From assembly GCA_016720835.1 (NCBI GenBank), contig JADKJW010000020.1, forward strand, positions 1 through 49,831: a DNA stretch of 49,831 bases. Direction: 5' to 3'. Shown piece after piece: positions 8,309 to 16,780 of this stretch (its first letter is position 1; the number at the start of each line of letters is the position of its first letter). The translations under genes were made by a program, and so were the position numbers. Under the pieces are notes generated by a model, which was given only the letters and a program-made list of their open reading frames with translations, made no database searches and had not been told where the DNA came from. This stretch comes from Ignavibacteria bacterium. GTDB taxonomy: Bacteria > Bacteroidota > Ignavibacteria > SZUA-365.

Positions 8309-9994
8309 ATGGCTGACAAGCAGATACGCAACTTCGGCGTCACGCAGATCAAGCGCCTCGAGCAGTACAAGGACCGCTGGACGAGCTTCGGCTCGTCGAC
8401 CGGCATCCTGGAAATCTCCGAGAAGCCCACGCCCGAGCTGCTGCGCCGCTACGAGATCTTCAAGGAATACGACGACAAGTTTCTCGAGAAGATCAGCCCC
8501 GATATCTCGATCGCGAAATGGAAGGGCGGCACCGTGCTGTTCGAAGAGGGCAGCTACCTCGACATCGCCTTCTTCGTGGTGGACGGCAGCGTGGACGTGT
8601 ACATCGAGAAGCAGCAGAGCGCCGCGGGCGGTCGGCCGATTTTCGACGCGAGCAGGACCGTGTTCGAGGGCGCTCCGGACGATGGCGCGTCCACGGGCGG
8701 CGGGAAGACCGTCTTCGACATGCAGAGCGAGAAGCAGGAACTGAAACAGGAAAGCGCGTCGAAGCGCAAGGGCGCGGCAGCGCAGCCCCGGGAAATCACT
8801 TTCCTGTCGGTCATGGATTTCGACATGCCGACGGGAGGCGCGATGCGATTGGGCGCTGGAGAGATCTTCGGCGAGATCGGCGCGCTGAGCGGCTGGCCGC
8901 AGTCGGTCACCGCCCGCACGACGGGCGAGTGCGTGCTCGTGCAGATCCGCGTGCCTGCGTTGCGCATGATGCGGCGCAAATCGCGCGCGCTCAAGGAGCG
9001 ACTCGACGCGTTGTACCGGGAGCGGAGCCTGTTCTCGCAGTTCAAGGCCACGCCGCTGCTGCGGCAGTGCGACGACGCGTTCATCAAGGACTTGACCGGC
9101 CGCGTGGAGCTGATCTCCTGCGATCCGGACGACGAAATCACGGTGGAGGGCGAGACCGCGGACGCGTTCTACATGGTGCGCTCGGGCTTCGTGAAGCTCT
9201 CGCAGCAGGTGTCGGACGGGCGCATCGCCGTGTCCTACCTCTCGAAGGGCATGACGCTGGGCGAGTCCGAATTGCTGCTCGCGGACAGCGCGACGTGGAT
9301 GTGCACCGCGACGTCCAAGGAATACTCCGAACTCGTGAAGTTCAACCGCGCGGACTTCACCTCCCTGATCAAGCAGTATCCCGGCGTCGAGAAGCAGTTG
9401 TGGCAGGCGACCGTGAACCGGATCAAGGAGACCGGATTCAGCCGGAAGAACATCCGGCATTCCGCCTTCCTCGACACCGCGCTGACGGAAGGTCTCGTGG
9501 AGGGCAACAGCATTCTCGTGATCGACCTGAACCGCTGCACGCGTTGCGACGATTGCGTGAAGGGCTGCGCCGACACGCACGGCGGCATTCCGCGCTTCGT
9601 GCGCGAGGGGGAGAAGGTCAAGGACTTCCTCGTCACGCGCGCCTGCTACCATTGCGAGGATCCCGTGTGCCTGGTGGGTTGTCCGACCGGCGCGATACGC
9701 CGCACGGCCGTGGGCGACGTGGTGGCGATCAACGACGACCTCTGCATCGGGTGCATGAGCTGCGCGAACAACTGTCCCTACGACGCCATCACGATGGTGG
9801 AGCAGGGCGGCGCGTGGCCGGCCGACATGATTCCCGAGGGTCTGCGCGGACAGCCGCGGCTGCTCGCGACGAAGTGCGACCTCTGTTACACCTCGGCCAC
9901 CGGACCCGCCTGCGTGAACAGTTGTCCGCACGACTGCGCGATGCGCATCAGCAGCATCGGCGAGTTTCAAACGCTCATCGTCAAGGAGGCGTAG
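8309..9994 (+). CDS. Double cNMP-binding-domain protein fused to a four-[4Fe-4S] ferredoxin module
   Basis: This 561-residue protein has no signal peptide and is likely cytoplasmic. Two cyclic-nucleotide-binding-type folds span about 55-235 and 245-370. The first is split by a polar insertion (about 103-163) carrying T117-V-F-E and T134-V-F-D. Neither fold shows the usual phosphate-contacting Arg (PQSVTART and DSATWMCTA instead of an R-S/T-A core). The C-terminal part has Cys groups 410/413/416/420, 446/449/454/458, 479/482/485/489 and 523/526/535/539, the pattern of HybA/DmsB/PsrB-like electron-transfer subunits. The longer TTG-started form (8276) adds only 11 Arg-rich residues, so ATG 8309 was preferred. 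It is probably the cytoplasmic electron-entry or regulatory subunit working with the membrane protein downstream. Confidence 0.85.
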   Translation: MADKQIRNFGVTQIKRLEQYKDRWTSFGSSTGILEISEKPTPELLRRYEIFKEYDDKFLEKISPDISIAKWKGGTVLFEEGSYLDIAFFVVDGSVDVYIEKQQSAAGGRPIFDASRTVFEGAPDDGASTGGGKTVFDMQSEKQELKQESASKRKGAAAQPREITFLSVMDFDMPTGGAMRLGAGEIFGEIGALSGWPQSVTARTTGECVLVQIRVPALRMMRRKSRALKERLDALYRERSLFSQFKATPLLRQCDDAFIKDLTGRVELISCDPDDEITVEGETADAFYMVRSGFVKLSQQVSDGRIAVSYLSKGMTLGESELLLADSATWMCTATSKEYSELVKFNRADFTSLIKQYPGVEKQLWQATVNRIKETGFSRKNIRHSAFLDTALTEGLVEGNSILVIDLNRCTRCDDCVKGCADTHGGIPRFVREGEKVKDFLVTRACYHCEDPVCLVGCPTGAIRRTAVGDVVAINDDLCIGCMSCANNCPYDAITMVEQGGAWPADMIPEGLRGQPRLLATKCDLCYTSATGPACVNSCPHDCAMRISSIGEFQTLIVKEA

Positions 9995-10000
9995 ACCGCC

Positions 10001-10843
10001 ATGCCGGAACGGAATCGACTGCTCGGGGACTGGTTTCAGGATCCTCGCTGGCTGCGCTGGTTTCTCGTCGGGACGGGCGTGTCCCTGCTGGTCTACCTGG
10101 CGAACATCGTGTTTGGGGAGGTCCGGCCCGGGAATCTCTGGAGCTTCTTCTACGCGATCGGCGCCACCGTGCTCATGCTTGGCGCGGGGGCGATCGGCCT
10201 GCGGCGCCGCATGGTGCGTATGGCCGCGCGGCGGCCGCTCGGCAGGACCGGCACCTGGCTGCAGTTCCACCTGTACGGCGGCGCGCTGTCGCTGCTGCTC
10301 GTCTTCATGCACTGCGGCTTCCGCGTGCCCGTCGGCCTGCTGGACTGGTGGCTGTGGTTCCTCTCGATCTGGGTCACCGCGAGCGGCCTGCTCGGCGTGC
10401 TGCTCCAGAAGGTGATTCCGCGCATGCTGGCGTCGGGCCTCTCGATCGAAGTCGTGTACGAACGTATTCCGGACCTGGTGGTCCAGATTCGTGAACGCAG
10501 CGAATCTCTGGCGCTGACCTGCGTGGCGCCGGTGCAGGACTACTACCGGAAGACGATGGCCGCCGCGCTCGCGGAGCCAACCGCGCGGTGGACCTACGCC
10601 GTCGACATCACCGGCGGCATCCAGCGGCAGCTGCGCGAGTTTTCGTACCTGCGCGACGTCCTTGCGACGGAGGAGCGGGAGAAGCTGGACCGGCTGCAGG
10701 AGCTGTACCGCACGAAGCTGGAGATCGACGCGCATTTCACGCTGCAGAAGGCGCTGCGCTGGTGGCTCGTCACGCATGTGCCGGTCTCGCTCGTGCTGCT
10801 GCTGCTCATCTTCCTGCATCTCTTCGCGGTTCTCTATTATTAA
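10001..10843 (+). CDS. Membrane protein with two H-X13-H helices, probable di-heme cytochrome b subunit
   Basis: This 280-residue protein has about five membrane helices (near 19-39, 47-67, 88-106, 114-136 and 252-278) and a roughly 110-residue polar, partly coiled segment between the fourth and fifth. H90 and H104 lie in helix 3, and H259 and H273 in helix 5. Each pair is 14 residues apart, the spacing that stacks two b hemes between two helices in known di-heme cytochromes b. The start is preceded by AAGGAGG (9983-9989). Its place between the Fe-S protein and a membrane-anchored decaheme cytochrome suggests transmembrane electron transfer, perhaps quinol oxidation or quinone reduction. The heme-ligand reading is pattern-based and no named family was recognised. 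Confidence 0.75.
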   Translation: MPERNRLLGDWFQDPRWLRWFLVGTGVSLLVYLANIVFGEVRPGNLWSFFYAIGATVLMLGAGAIGLRRRMVRMAARRPLGRTGTWLQFHLYGGALSLLLVFMHCGFRVPVGLLDWWLWFLSIWVTASGLLGVLLQKVIPRMLASGLSIEVVYERIPDLVVQIRERSESLALTCVAPVQDYYRKTMAAALAEPTARWTYAVDITGGIQRQLREFSYLRDVLATEEREKLDRLQELYRTKLEIDAHFTLQKALRWWLVTHVPVSLVLLLLIFLHLFAVLYY

Positions 10844-10854
10844 GCGGCACGGCC

Positions 10855-12459
10855 ATGGCATCGAACGACACCCCGACACAGAAAGGCAATTTCAGCAAGG
10901 TCCGTCTTGCCGTTTCCCGCGCGTACATCATGCCGCGCTCGCGCAGGCCCATGATGATGGCGGGCGGCGTCGCCTGTCTCGCCATCCTCGCCTTCACGCT
11001 CGTGGACGCGACGCTCCTCGACAACACCGTACTTTCGGGCGGCGACCTCTCGGCGAACCACGCGATCACCGGCTCCAACTGCCGGAGCTGCCACGAGGAC
11101 GCGGGCAAGGCGAGCACCAGGAAGTGTTCCTCCTGCCACGAAAAAAGCGGCGACACGCGCGGCGTGTACTCCATGTCCGCGCATTACCTGTACCGCTCGG
11201 AGGACGCCGGTCGCGTCGATCGCGCGGTGCGGGAGCATGGCACGGAACAGGAGTGCAGCACGTGCCACCGCGAGCATCAGGGCCGCATGGCGCTGATCAC
11301 CGACGTGAGCGACAAACAGTGCGTCGCCTGCCACGACTACGGGTCCTTCAATTCCGGGCACCCGGAATTCGCCTTCGCGCAGAAGAAGACGCCCGACGAT
11401 TCCACGCTGATCTTCACGCATGTGCGGCATATGAAATTCGTGTCGGAGAAGCTCGCGAAGTCGGGCATCACCTACCTCGAGCAGTCCTGCCTGTACTGCC
11501 ACAATCCGCGGGAGGACGGCAAGAGCTTCGAGCCGCTGGATTTCGACAGGCAATGCGGCGACTGCCATCTGCCCGTGACATCGGAGACGGCGTCGCTTCC
11601 GGTGCTCGATCCCGCGAACCCGATGAGTCCCGGCGTGGAGACGCTGGGCATGATACAGGCGCGGCGCGGTCCGGGCACCCGCTGGGCCTTCTACACGAAC
11701 CCGAACGAGTTCACCGTGAGCGGCGGCGGGCGCGTCAAGAAATCGCCCGTGTACCACGCCGATCCCTGGGTGCTGGAGAATCTCAAGCTGATCCGGCGCA
11801 TGCTGTACGCCGATCCGGGCCTGTCGGAACTGCTCGCCAGCATCGGCACAACCTCGCAGCCGCGGACGCGCGAGCAGTATCTGGAAGCCATCGCCACGCT
11901 GCAGGCGCATGTGGACGAACTGCGCTCGCGCCCCGAGCAGGAGGTGCAGGACGACGTCGCACTGCTCGACGACTATCTGAAGCAGCTCCGGGCGAAGATC
12001 GTGCGGATGAGCGTGACGCTGACGCCCGGCGCCTTCGATCTTGCCATGGCGCCCGAAAACCAGAACATCACGCCCGCGCAGAAGGGCGCGTTCGAGGACC
12101 TCGCCTTCAAGCTCACGAAGCCCTGTCTCGTCTGTCACGTCGTGGACAAGGCCGCGATACAGGCCGTGCAGAAGGATCAGCGCGTGCTGCGCAGGGCGGA
12201 GTTCAGCCATCGCGCGCACATCGTGGACCGCCGCTGCCTCGAATGCCACACGGGCATTCCGGTGACGAAGGAGATGGCGGGCGGCAAACCGCTCGGTCCG
12301 CTGGCGGACCGCGCCGCGATCCAGAACATTCCCGGAAGGGAGAACTGCATCGCCTGCCATACGTCGTCGAAGGCGTCCAACACCTGCGTGTCGTGCCACA
12401 GCTTTCATCCGAACAAGAGCAACCGCTCGAATCTGAAACTGTTTGTCGACACGAAGTAG
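10855..12459 (+). CDS. Membrane-anchored decaheme c-type cytochrome
   Basis: This 534-residue protein has an uncleaved-looking N-terminal membrane segment (about 35-55) after a basic cytoplasmic stretch, so the body faces the periplasm. Ten CxxCH motifs occur at about 76, 91, 134, 156, 212, 234, 424, 461, 498 and 511. Extra His-rich pieces (FTHVRHMKF, EFSHRAHI) resemble distal ligands of cytochrome c3/NrfH-like folds. A heme-free region with coiled-coil character (about 300-390) separates six N-terminal from four C-terminal sites. ATG 10855 was chosen because upstream in-frame sequence reads as a shadow of the previous gene. It is likely the inner-membrane-to-periplasm relay that receives electrons from the H-X13-H protein. 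Confidence 0.9.
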   Translation: MASNDTPTQKGNFSKVRLAVSRAYIMPRSRRPMMMAGGVACLAILAFTLVDATLLDNTVLSGGDLSANHAITGSNCRSCHEDAGKASTRKCSSCHEKSGDTRGVYSMSAHYLYRSEDAGRVDRAVREHGTEQECSTCHREHQGRMALITDVSDKQCVACHDYGSFNSGHPEFAFAQKKTPDDSTLIFTHVRHMKFVSEKLAKSGITYLEQSCLYCHNPREDGKSFEPLDFDRQCGDCHLPVTSETASLPVLDPANPMSPGVETLGMIQARRGPGTRWAFYTNPNEFTVSGGGRVKKSPVYHADPWVLENLKLIRRMLYADPGLSELLASIGTTSQPRTREQYLEAIATLQAHVDELRSRPEQEVQDDVALLDDYLKQLRAKIVRMSVTLTPGAFDLAMAPENQNITPAQKGAFEDLAFKLTKPCLVCHVVDKAAIQAVQKDQRVLRRAEFSHRAHIVDRRCLECHTGIPVTKEMAGGKPLGPLADRAAIQNIPGRENCIACHTSSKASNTCVSCHSFHPNKSNRSNLKLFVDTK

Positions 12460-12509
12460 ACGCGTCGCACCGCAACACCATTCTTCATCGAACAGATCAC
12501 CAGCGCGCC

Positions 12510-13511
12510 ATGCAAGCACGACTCTTCTGCAAAACGGGACAACTCGCCGGGGCGAGTTTCACCATCACCGGCGATGCGAGCATCGGGAAGGCCGCCGACA
12601 ACGCCATCCAGCTCTATCCGGAAATCGTGTCGAGCCATCACGCGCGCATCTATTTCGATTCGAAGCGCGGCTGCTACGTCCTCGACGACCTCGACAGCCG
12701 CAACGGCACGCGCATAGACGGCGCTTCCGTGCACGGCACCGCGCTGCTGGACCGCCTGAACGTCATCACCTTCGCGAACAAGTTCGATTTCGTGTTCCAG
12801 GTGCTCGATGAAGCCGCGCAGAAGAGGGCACCGAAGGTCGCGTCGCCCGCAAAGCACAGCCCCGCCCCTGCGGAGAAAGGCGTCGCGCCGAAGTCCCCGG
12901 TCCCCACTCCTTCCGTGCCACCGAAGATCGATGCGGCGGGCGCGGGGAAGACGGTGTTCGGTGACGCTTTCGAGGCCATGCCGAACATTCCGGGGGGCAC
13001 CGCGGCGGCAGATGACGCGAAGTCCGCGTCGGCAGGCAAGACGGTGTTCGGTGACGGTTTCGAAGCCATGCCGAACATTCCTGGGGGCGCAGGCGCGGCC
13101 GATGATGCGAAGTCCGCGTCTGCAGGCAAGACCATGCTCGACGACGCGTGGGGCGCTCCGCCGATACCCGGCGACGCCGTCCGGCCCGCGCCGGAGCCGG
13201 TGCCCGCGGCGCGCAGGTATCGTCTCGCGCTCATCGCGATCGACGGGACGACCACCGCCACCTTTCCGTTGAAGGACGGGGAGAACAGCATCGGACGCGA
13301 TCCGCGCTCGGACGTCACGATCGAAGACGGCTCCATGTCGCGCGCCCATGCCACCATCGTCATCGCCGGTGGCGAGGCGCGCATCCGGGATCTCGGGAGC
13401 AAGAACGGCACCTTCGTCGGCGAGGCGAGGGTGCACGACGACATGGCGCTCGCCCCCGGCAGCGATGTCCGCTTCGGCCTCGCGACGCTGAAATTTCTCG
13501 TCGACATCTAG
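12510..13511 (+). CDS. Double FHA-domain protein with a repeated T-V-F linker
   Basis: This 333-residue cytoplasmic protein has an N-terminal FHA domain (about 1-100; variant IGKAADNAI, SSHHARI, DSRNGT). A linker at 105-235 is rich in Ala and Pro. The C-terminal FHA domain (about 236-333) is canonical: IGRDPRSDV, MSRAHATI, SKNGTFVG. FHA domains bind phosphothreonine peptides. The linker carries GKTVFGD twice and GKTMLDD once at 30-residue spacing (T148, T178, T208), which are plausible phospho-acceptor sites. The presence of a kinase and a PP2C in the same operon supports a phospho-dependent scaffold role linking the redox proteins. Binding partners cannot be read from sequence. Confidence 0.88.
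   Translation: MQARLFCKTGQLAGASFTITGDASIGKAADNAIQLYPEIVSSHHARIYFDSKRGCYVLDDLDSRNGTRIDGASVHGTALLDRLNVITFANKFDFVFQVLDEAAQKRAPKVASPAKHSPAPAEKGVAPKSPVPTPSVPPKIDAAGAGKTVFGDAFEAMPNIPGGTAAADDAKSASAGKTVFGDGFEAMPNIPGGAGAADDAKSASAGKTMLDDAWGAPPIPGDAVRPAPEPVPAARRYRLALIAIDGTTTATFPLKDGENSIGRDPRSDVTIEDGSMSRAHATIVIAGGEARIRDLGSKNGTFVGEARVHDDMALAPGSDVRFGLATLKFLVDI
12948..13137 (+). repeat. In-frame 90-bp tandem repeat in the FHA linker (about 2.1 units)
   Basis: Units begin with AAGACGGTGTTCGGTGAC at 12948 and 13038. A third, diverged start (AAGACCATGCTCGACGAC) is at 13128. The period is exactly 90 bp (30 codons), so the frame is kept. Each unit encodes a GKTVF-containing block plus a PNIPGG segment and an Ala/Asp-rich spacer. 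Confidence 0.9.
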
Positions 13512-13553
13512 CACCGGCCGACCAGTGCGGCAGCATCTCACACAGGAAAGGAC

Positions 13554-15927
13554 ATGAACAGCAACGCGGAATATCAGCCGGATGGAACACTGATCGTCGA
13601 CGCCCCCGTGCCGCTTCCGGACATCCTCGACATGCTCGTGGTGGGCGGAGGTCCGGCCGGCACCGCCGCGGCATTCCGCGCGAAGGAACTGGGTCTCGCC
13701 GCCCTCGTCATCGACTACGACGACATCATGAAGCGCATCCGCGATTACGCGAAGGACAAGCTGATCCTGCCGGATTTCGGCGGCGGCGACAAGATGCAGT
13801 TTCCGAAGGCCGGCGAGCTGATCGCGAAGCTCGCTTTCGGTCCGCTCGACAAGGACGAGATGTTCGCGCTCTGGAAATCGTACTACCGCGTCCACAACAT
13901 TCCCGCGCAGACGGGGATGGAACTGCTCGGCTTCGACGGCCGGCCCGACGGCGTGTGGAACGTCCGCGCGTACAATCACGGACTCAAGGCCGAGCGGACG
14001 TTGCGCGCGCGGCACGTGGTGCTCGCCATCGGGCGCGGCGTGCCCCGGCGTTTCGACATCCCGGGCAACACCGACGGCATCGCGTACCGCCTCAACGACG
14101 CGTCTTCGTACATCGGACAGCCCGCCTGCGTCATCGGTGGCGGCACCTCGGCAGCCGAGGCCGTGATCGAAATTTCCGGCGCCAAGGTCCGCGCCTCCGA
14201 TCCTTCCGCCGTGTACTGGTCCTACCGCGGCGACAAGCTGCCGAAGGTCTCGAAGGCGCTGGCGGACGCCTTCTTCCGAGGCCTACATCGGCAACGGCAA
14301 CATCCGCTACCATCCGGGCAGCGAGCCCTTCGCGGTGATCGCCGGCAGCGACAAGCGGGAGTATCTTTCGATCCGGACGGACCGGCGCCTCATGAGCGAC
14401 CGGCCGAGCGAGAGCATCCACCTCGAATTCCTCAAGGAGTACTGCATCGCCTGCATCGGCGAGGACATTCCGGAGGGATTGCTGAACGGGATGGGCATCT
14501 CGCTCGCAACCGGCGGGCCGTCGATGAAGAAGCGCATGACCGTCACGCCGCTGCTCGAGACGCAGCAGCCCAACGTGTACCTCATCGGCGACATCCTGAG
14601 CCAGGCCTACCTCGAGACCGCGGATTTTACCGCCGACCCGTCCGCGTTCAGGGAAATCAAGCATCGCGGCAACATCAAGGCGGCGCTGGTGGACGGCGTG
14701 TACGTCGCGGACGTCATCAAGCAGAAACTCGAAGGACGCACGGATATCCGCGTGGAAATCCAGCTCTCGGACGAGGCGCCCGCGGCCAGTGCGAAGGGAA
14801 CGGACATCGCGGCTCCGCTCGCTCCCCGGGTGGTCGAGAGCGCCGGACCGCCTCCCGAAAGCATCGCCCCGGCGCGGGAAGTGCGGGAGCGCGGCGCCTA
14901 CCTCGTGCGGCTGCTGCCCGGGAACGTGGAGGAGGACGAGTATCCGCTGCGCGCCGGAGGCATGACCACGCTCGGAAAGAATGAGAGCGACATATCCTTT
15001 TCCAACGACCAATTCCTCTCCGAACGCCATGCGTCCATTACGCAGGGGCCCGACGGATACACGCTGCGCGACGAGGGCAGCGAGAACGGCGTGCTGTACC
15101 GGGCTCCAGAAGGCGTGGCCTTGGAAGTCGTCCCCGGGCAGCTCGTGAAACTGGGGAGGCAGTTCCTGCGCTTCCAGGGTTCCGGCGGAGTGAGCGGCTT
15201 CGTCCACTACAACGGCGCGGGCGCGGAGATCCGGCGCGTCGAGCTCCGCGAGGGCACCATCGTCGCGGGAAGGGACGCGCCCGATATCACGCTCGACGCG
15301 GACGACGGCACCATGTCGCGTCGCCATCTCTCCATCGCGATGAAGGGCGGACGCGTGTTCATCAAGGATTTGAAAAGCACCAACGGCACCTGGCTCCGGC
15401 TGCTGGCGCCCGTCCCGCTGAAGAACGACGACCAGTTCCGCATCGGGCAGCAGCTCCTGCGTTTCGTGATGAAGGAGGAGATTTCCAGCGACAGGCTGCA
15501 CAGCGGCTTCCATCCCGCGTACGTTCCGGAGCCGCAGCCCGAAGCAGCGGAGGCGCCCGCGGCGCAGGCGCCGCAGATCAGGGACGCGTCCCCGGCGTCG
15601 ATGGCAGCGGATGGGGCAGGGGCCGTCGTCAGCGCGACGGAGGTCACGTTCCAGAACATCGGCAGAAGCGTGCCGCTCGAGAAGGGCCGCACCATCTGCG
15701 AGATCGCCGAAAAGAACGGCATCACCATCGTGGCCGAATGCCATGCGGGCATCTGCGGGAGCGATCCCATCCGCATCATCGCGGGAGGCGAATCGCTCGC
15801 GCCGCCCGGCGACGACGAGACCGGGACGCTCGAGGACATTTGCGGTCTGAAGGCCGGCGAATGCCGCCTCGCCTGCATGGTGCGTCCTGGCAGCGGTCTG
15901 GTCGTTGACATCCTCAAGAACGAGTAG
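13554..15927 (+). CDS. FAD/NAD(P)-binding oxidoreductase with two FHA domains and a 2Fe-2S-like C-terminus (frameshifted near 14276)
   Basis: The restored protein is about 790 residues. It has an N-terminal Rossmann motif (GGGPAG at 31-36), a second nucleotide-binding motif (IGGGTSAAEA) and a late IGD motif, as in thioredoxin-reductase-like flavoproteins, but without a CxxC. It then has two FHA domains (LGKNESDI..SERHASI and AGRDAPDI..MSRRHLSI..STNGTW). The C-terminal domain resembles plant-type 2Fe-2S ferredoxins but reads C-HAGI-C-GSD, so the usual third Cys is Asp; extra Cys occur in DICG and ECRLAC. One extra C in TTCTTCCGAGG (about 14271-14281) breaks the frame. Removing it joins ALADAFF to EAYIGNG. 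AGGAAAGGA precedes the ATG. Probable role: a cytoplasmic NAD(P)H-linked electron donor or acceptor recruited through phosphothreonine binding. Confidence 0.8.
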
Positions 15928-15942
15928 GAAAGACACCCCGAC

Positions 15943-16743
15943 GTGAAACGCAAAGCCATCATTCTGTTCGGTGCCGCGTCCGACGTCGGCGTCGTGCGGG
16001 AAGAGAATCAGGACGCCATCGGCTCCTTCCCGCCCGACACGCTGAATATCGAGACGCCGAAGGGCATGATCTTCATCGTTGCCGACGGCATGGGCGGCCA
16101 CCGGGGTGGACGCACCGCCAGCAGCATGGCCGTCATGACCATCCCCGAAGTCTACTTTTCGATGCGCGGCGCCACCGTCGCCGCGAGTCTGCAGCGCGCA
16201 TTCCAGACCGCAAACACGAGGATCTACGAGAAGAGTCTGTCCGATCCCGCCTGCAGCGGGATGGGCACTACCTGCGTGGTTCTGGTGTTACAGGAAACAA
16301 ATGCATACATCGGGCATATCGGCGACAGCCGCGTGTACCGCATCACCCGCAACAAAGTCATCCAACTGACCAATGATCATTCCAAGGTCGCCGAAATGGT
16401 CCGCAGGGGCATCATCACCCGCGAGGAAGCGCGCACCCATCCGGAGCGTTCGCACCTGTATCGCGCCCTCGGCGTGCGCGCGGAGACGGATATCGACGTG
16501 ATCGCCGACATCGCCCTCACCACCAGCGAATCCTTCCTGCTCTGCAGCGACGGCCTCTACGAGTACGTCGACGAGCAGGAGATGCAGTCCGTCGTCCTCG
16601 CGAAAAAGCCGCAGGATGCCTGCGATCACCTCGTCGCGCAGGCCAACGAGCGCGGCGGTCGCGACAACATCAGCGTGATGATCGTCACCGTGAATTACTC
16701 CGGCAGCTTCCTTGACAAACTCATGCTCTGGGAGACGAAATGA
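15943..16743 (+). CDS. PP2C-family Ser/Thr protein phosphatase
   Basis: This 266-residue protein shows the PP2C metal-binding motifs: VREENQDA near the N-terminus, VADGMGGH, GTTCVVL, IGHIGDSRVYR, LCSDGLYEYV and GGRDNISV at the C-terminus. It therefore dephosphorylates Ser/Thr phosphoproteins in the cytoplasm, most likely substrates of the kinase encoded next. The start is GTG 15943, 15 bases after the flavoprotein stop. Length is typical for the compact bacterial PppA/PstP-like catalytic domain, with no membrane anchor. Confidence 0.95.
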   Translation: MKRKAIILFGAASDVGVVREENQDAIGSFPPDTLNIETPKGMIFIVADGMGGHRGGRTASSMAVMTIPEVYFSMRGATVAASLQRAFQTANTRIYEKSLSDPACSGMGTTCVVLVLQETNAYIGHIGDSRVYRITRNKVIQLTNDHSKVAEMVRRGIITREEARTHPERSHLYRALGVRAETDIDVIADIALTTSESFLLCSDGLYEYVDEQEMQSVVLAKKPQDACDHLVAQANERGGRDNISVMIVTVNYSGSFLDKLMLWETK

Positions 16744-16780
16744 CCCCGCGCACGGACACGCAGCGGAAGGGGTTGCGCGC

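Noticed and set aside
13700..14330. Programmed frameshift in the flavoprotein gene
   Set aside because: No slippery sequence or downstream stimulatory structure is evident at TTCTTCCGAGG. A simple extra base, as seen in other genes here, is the more economical reading.
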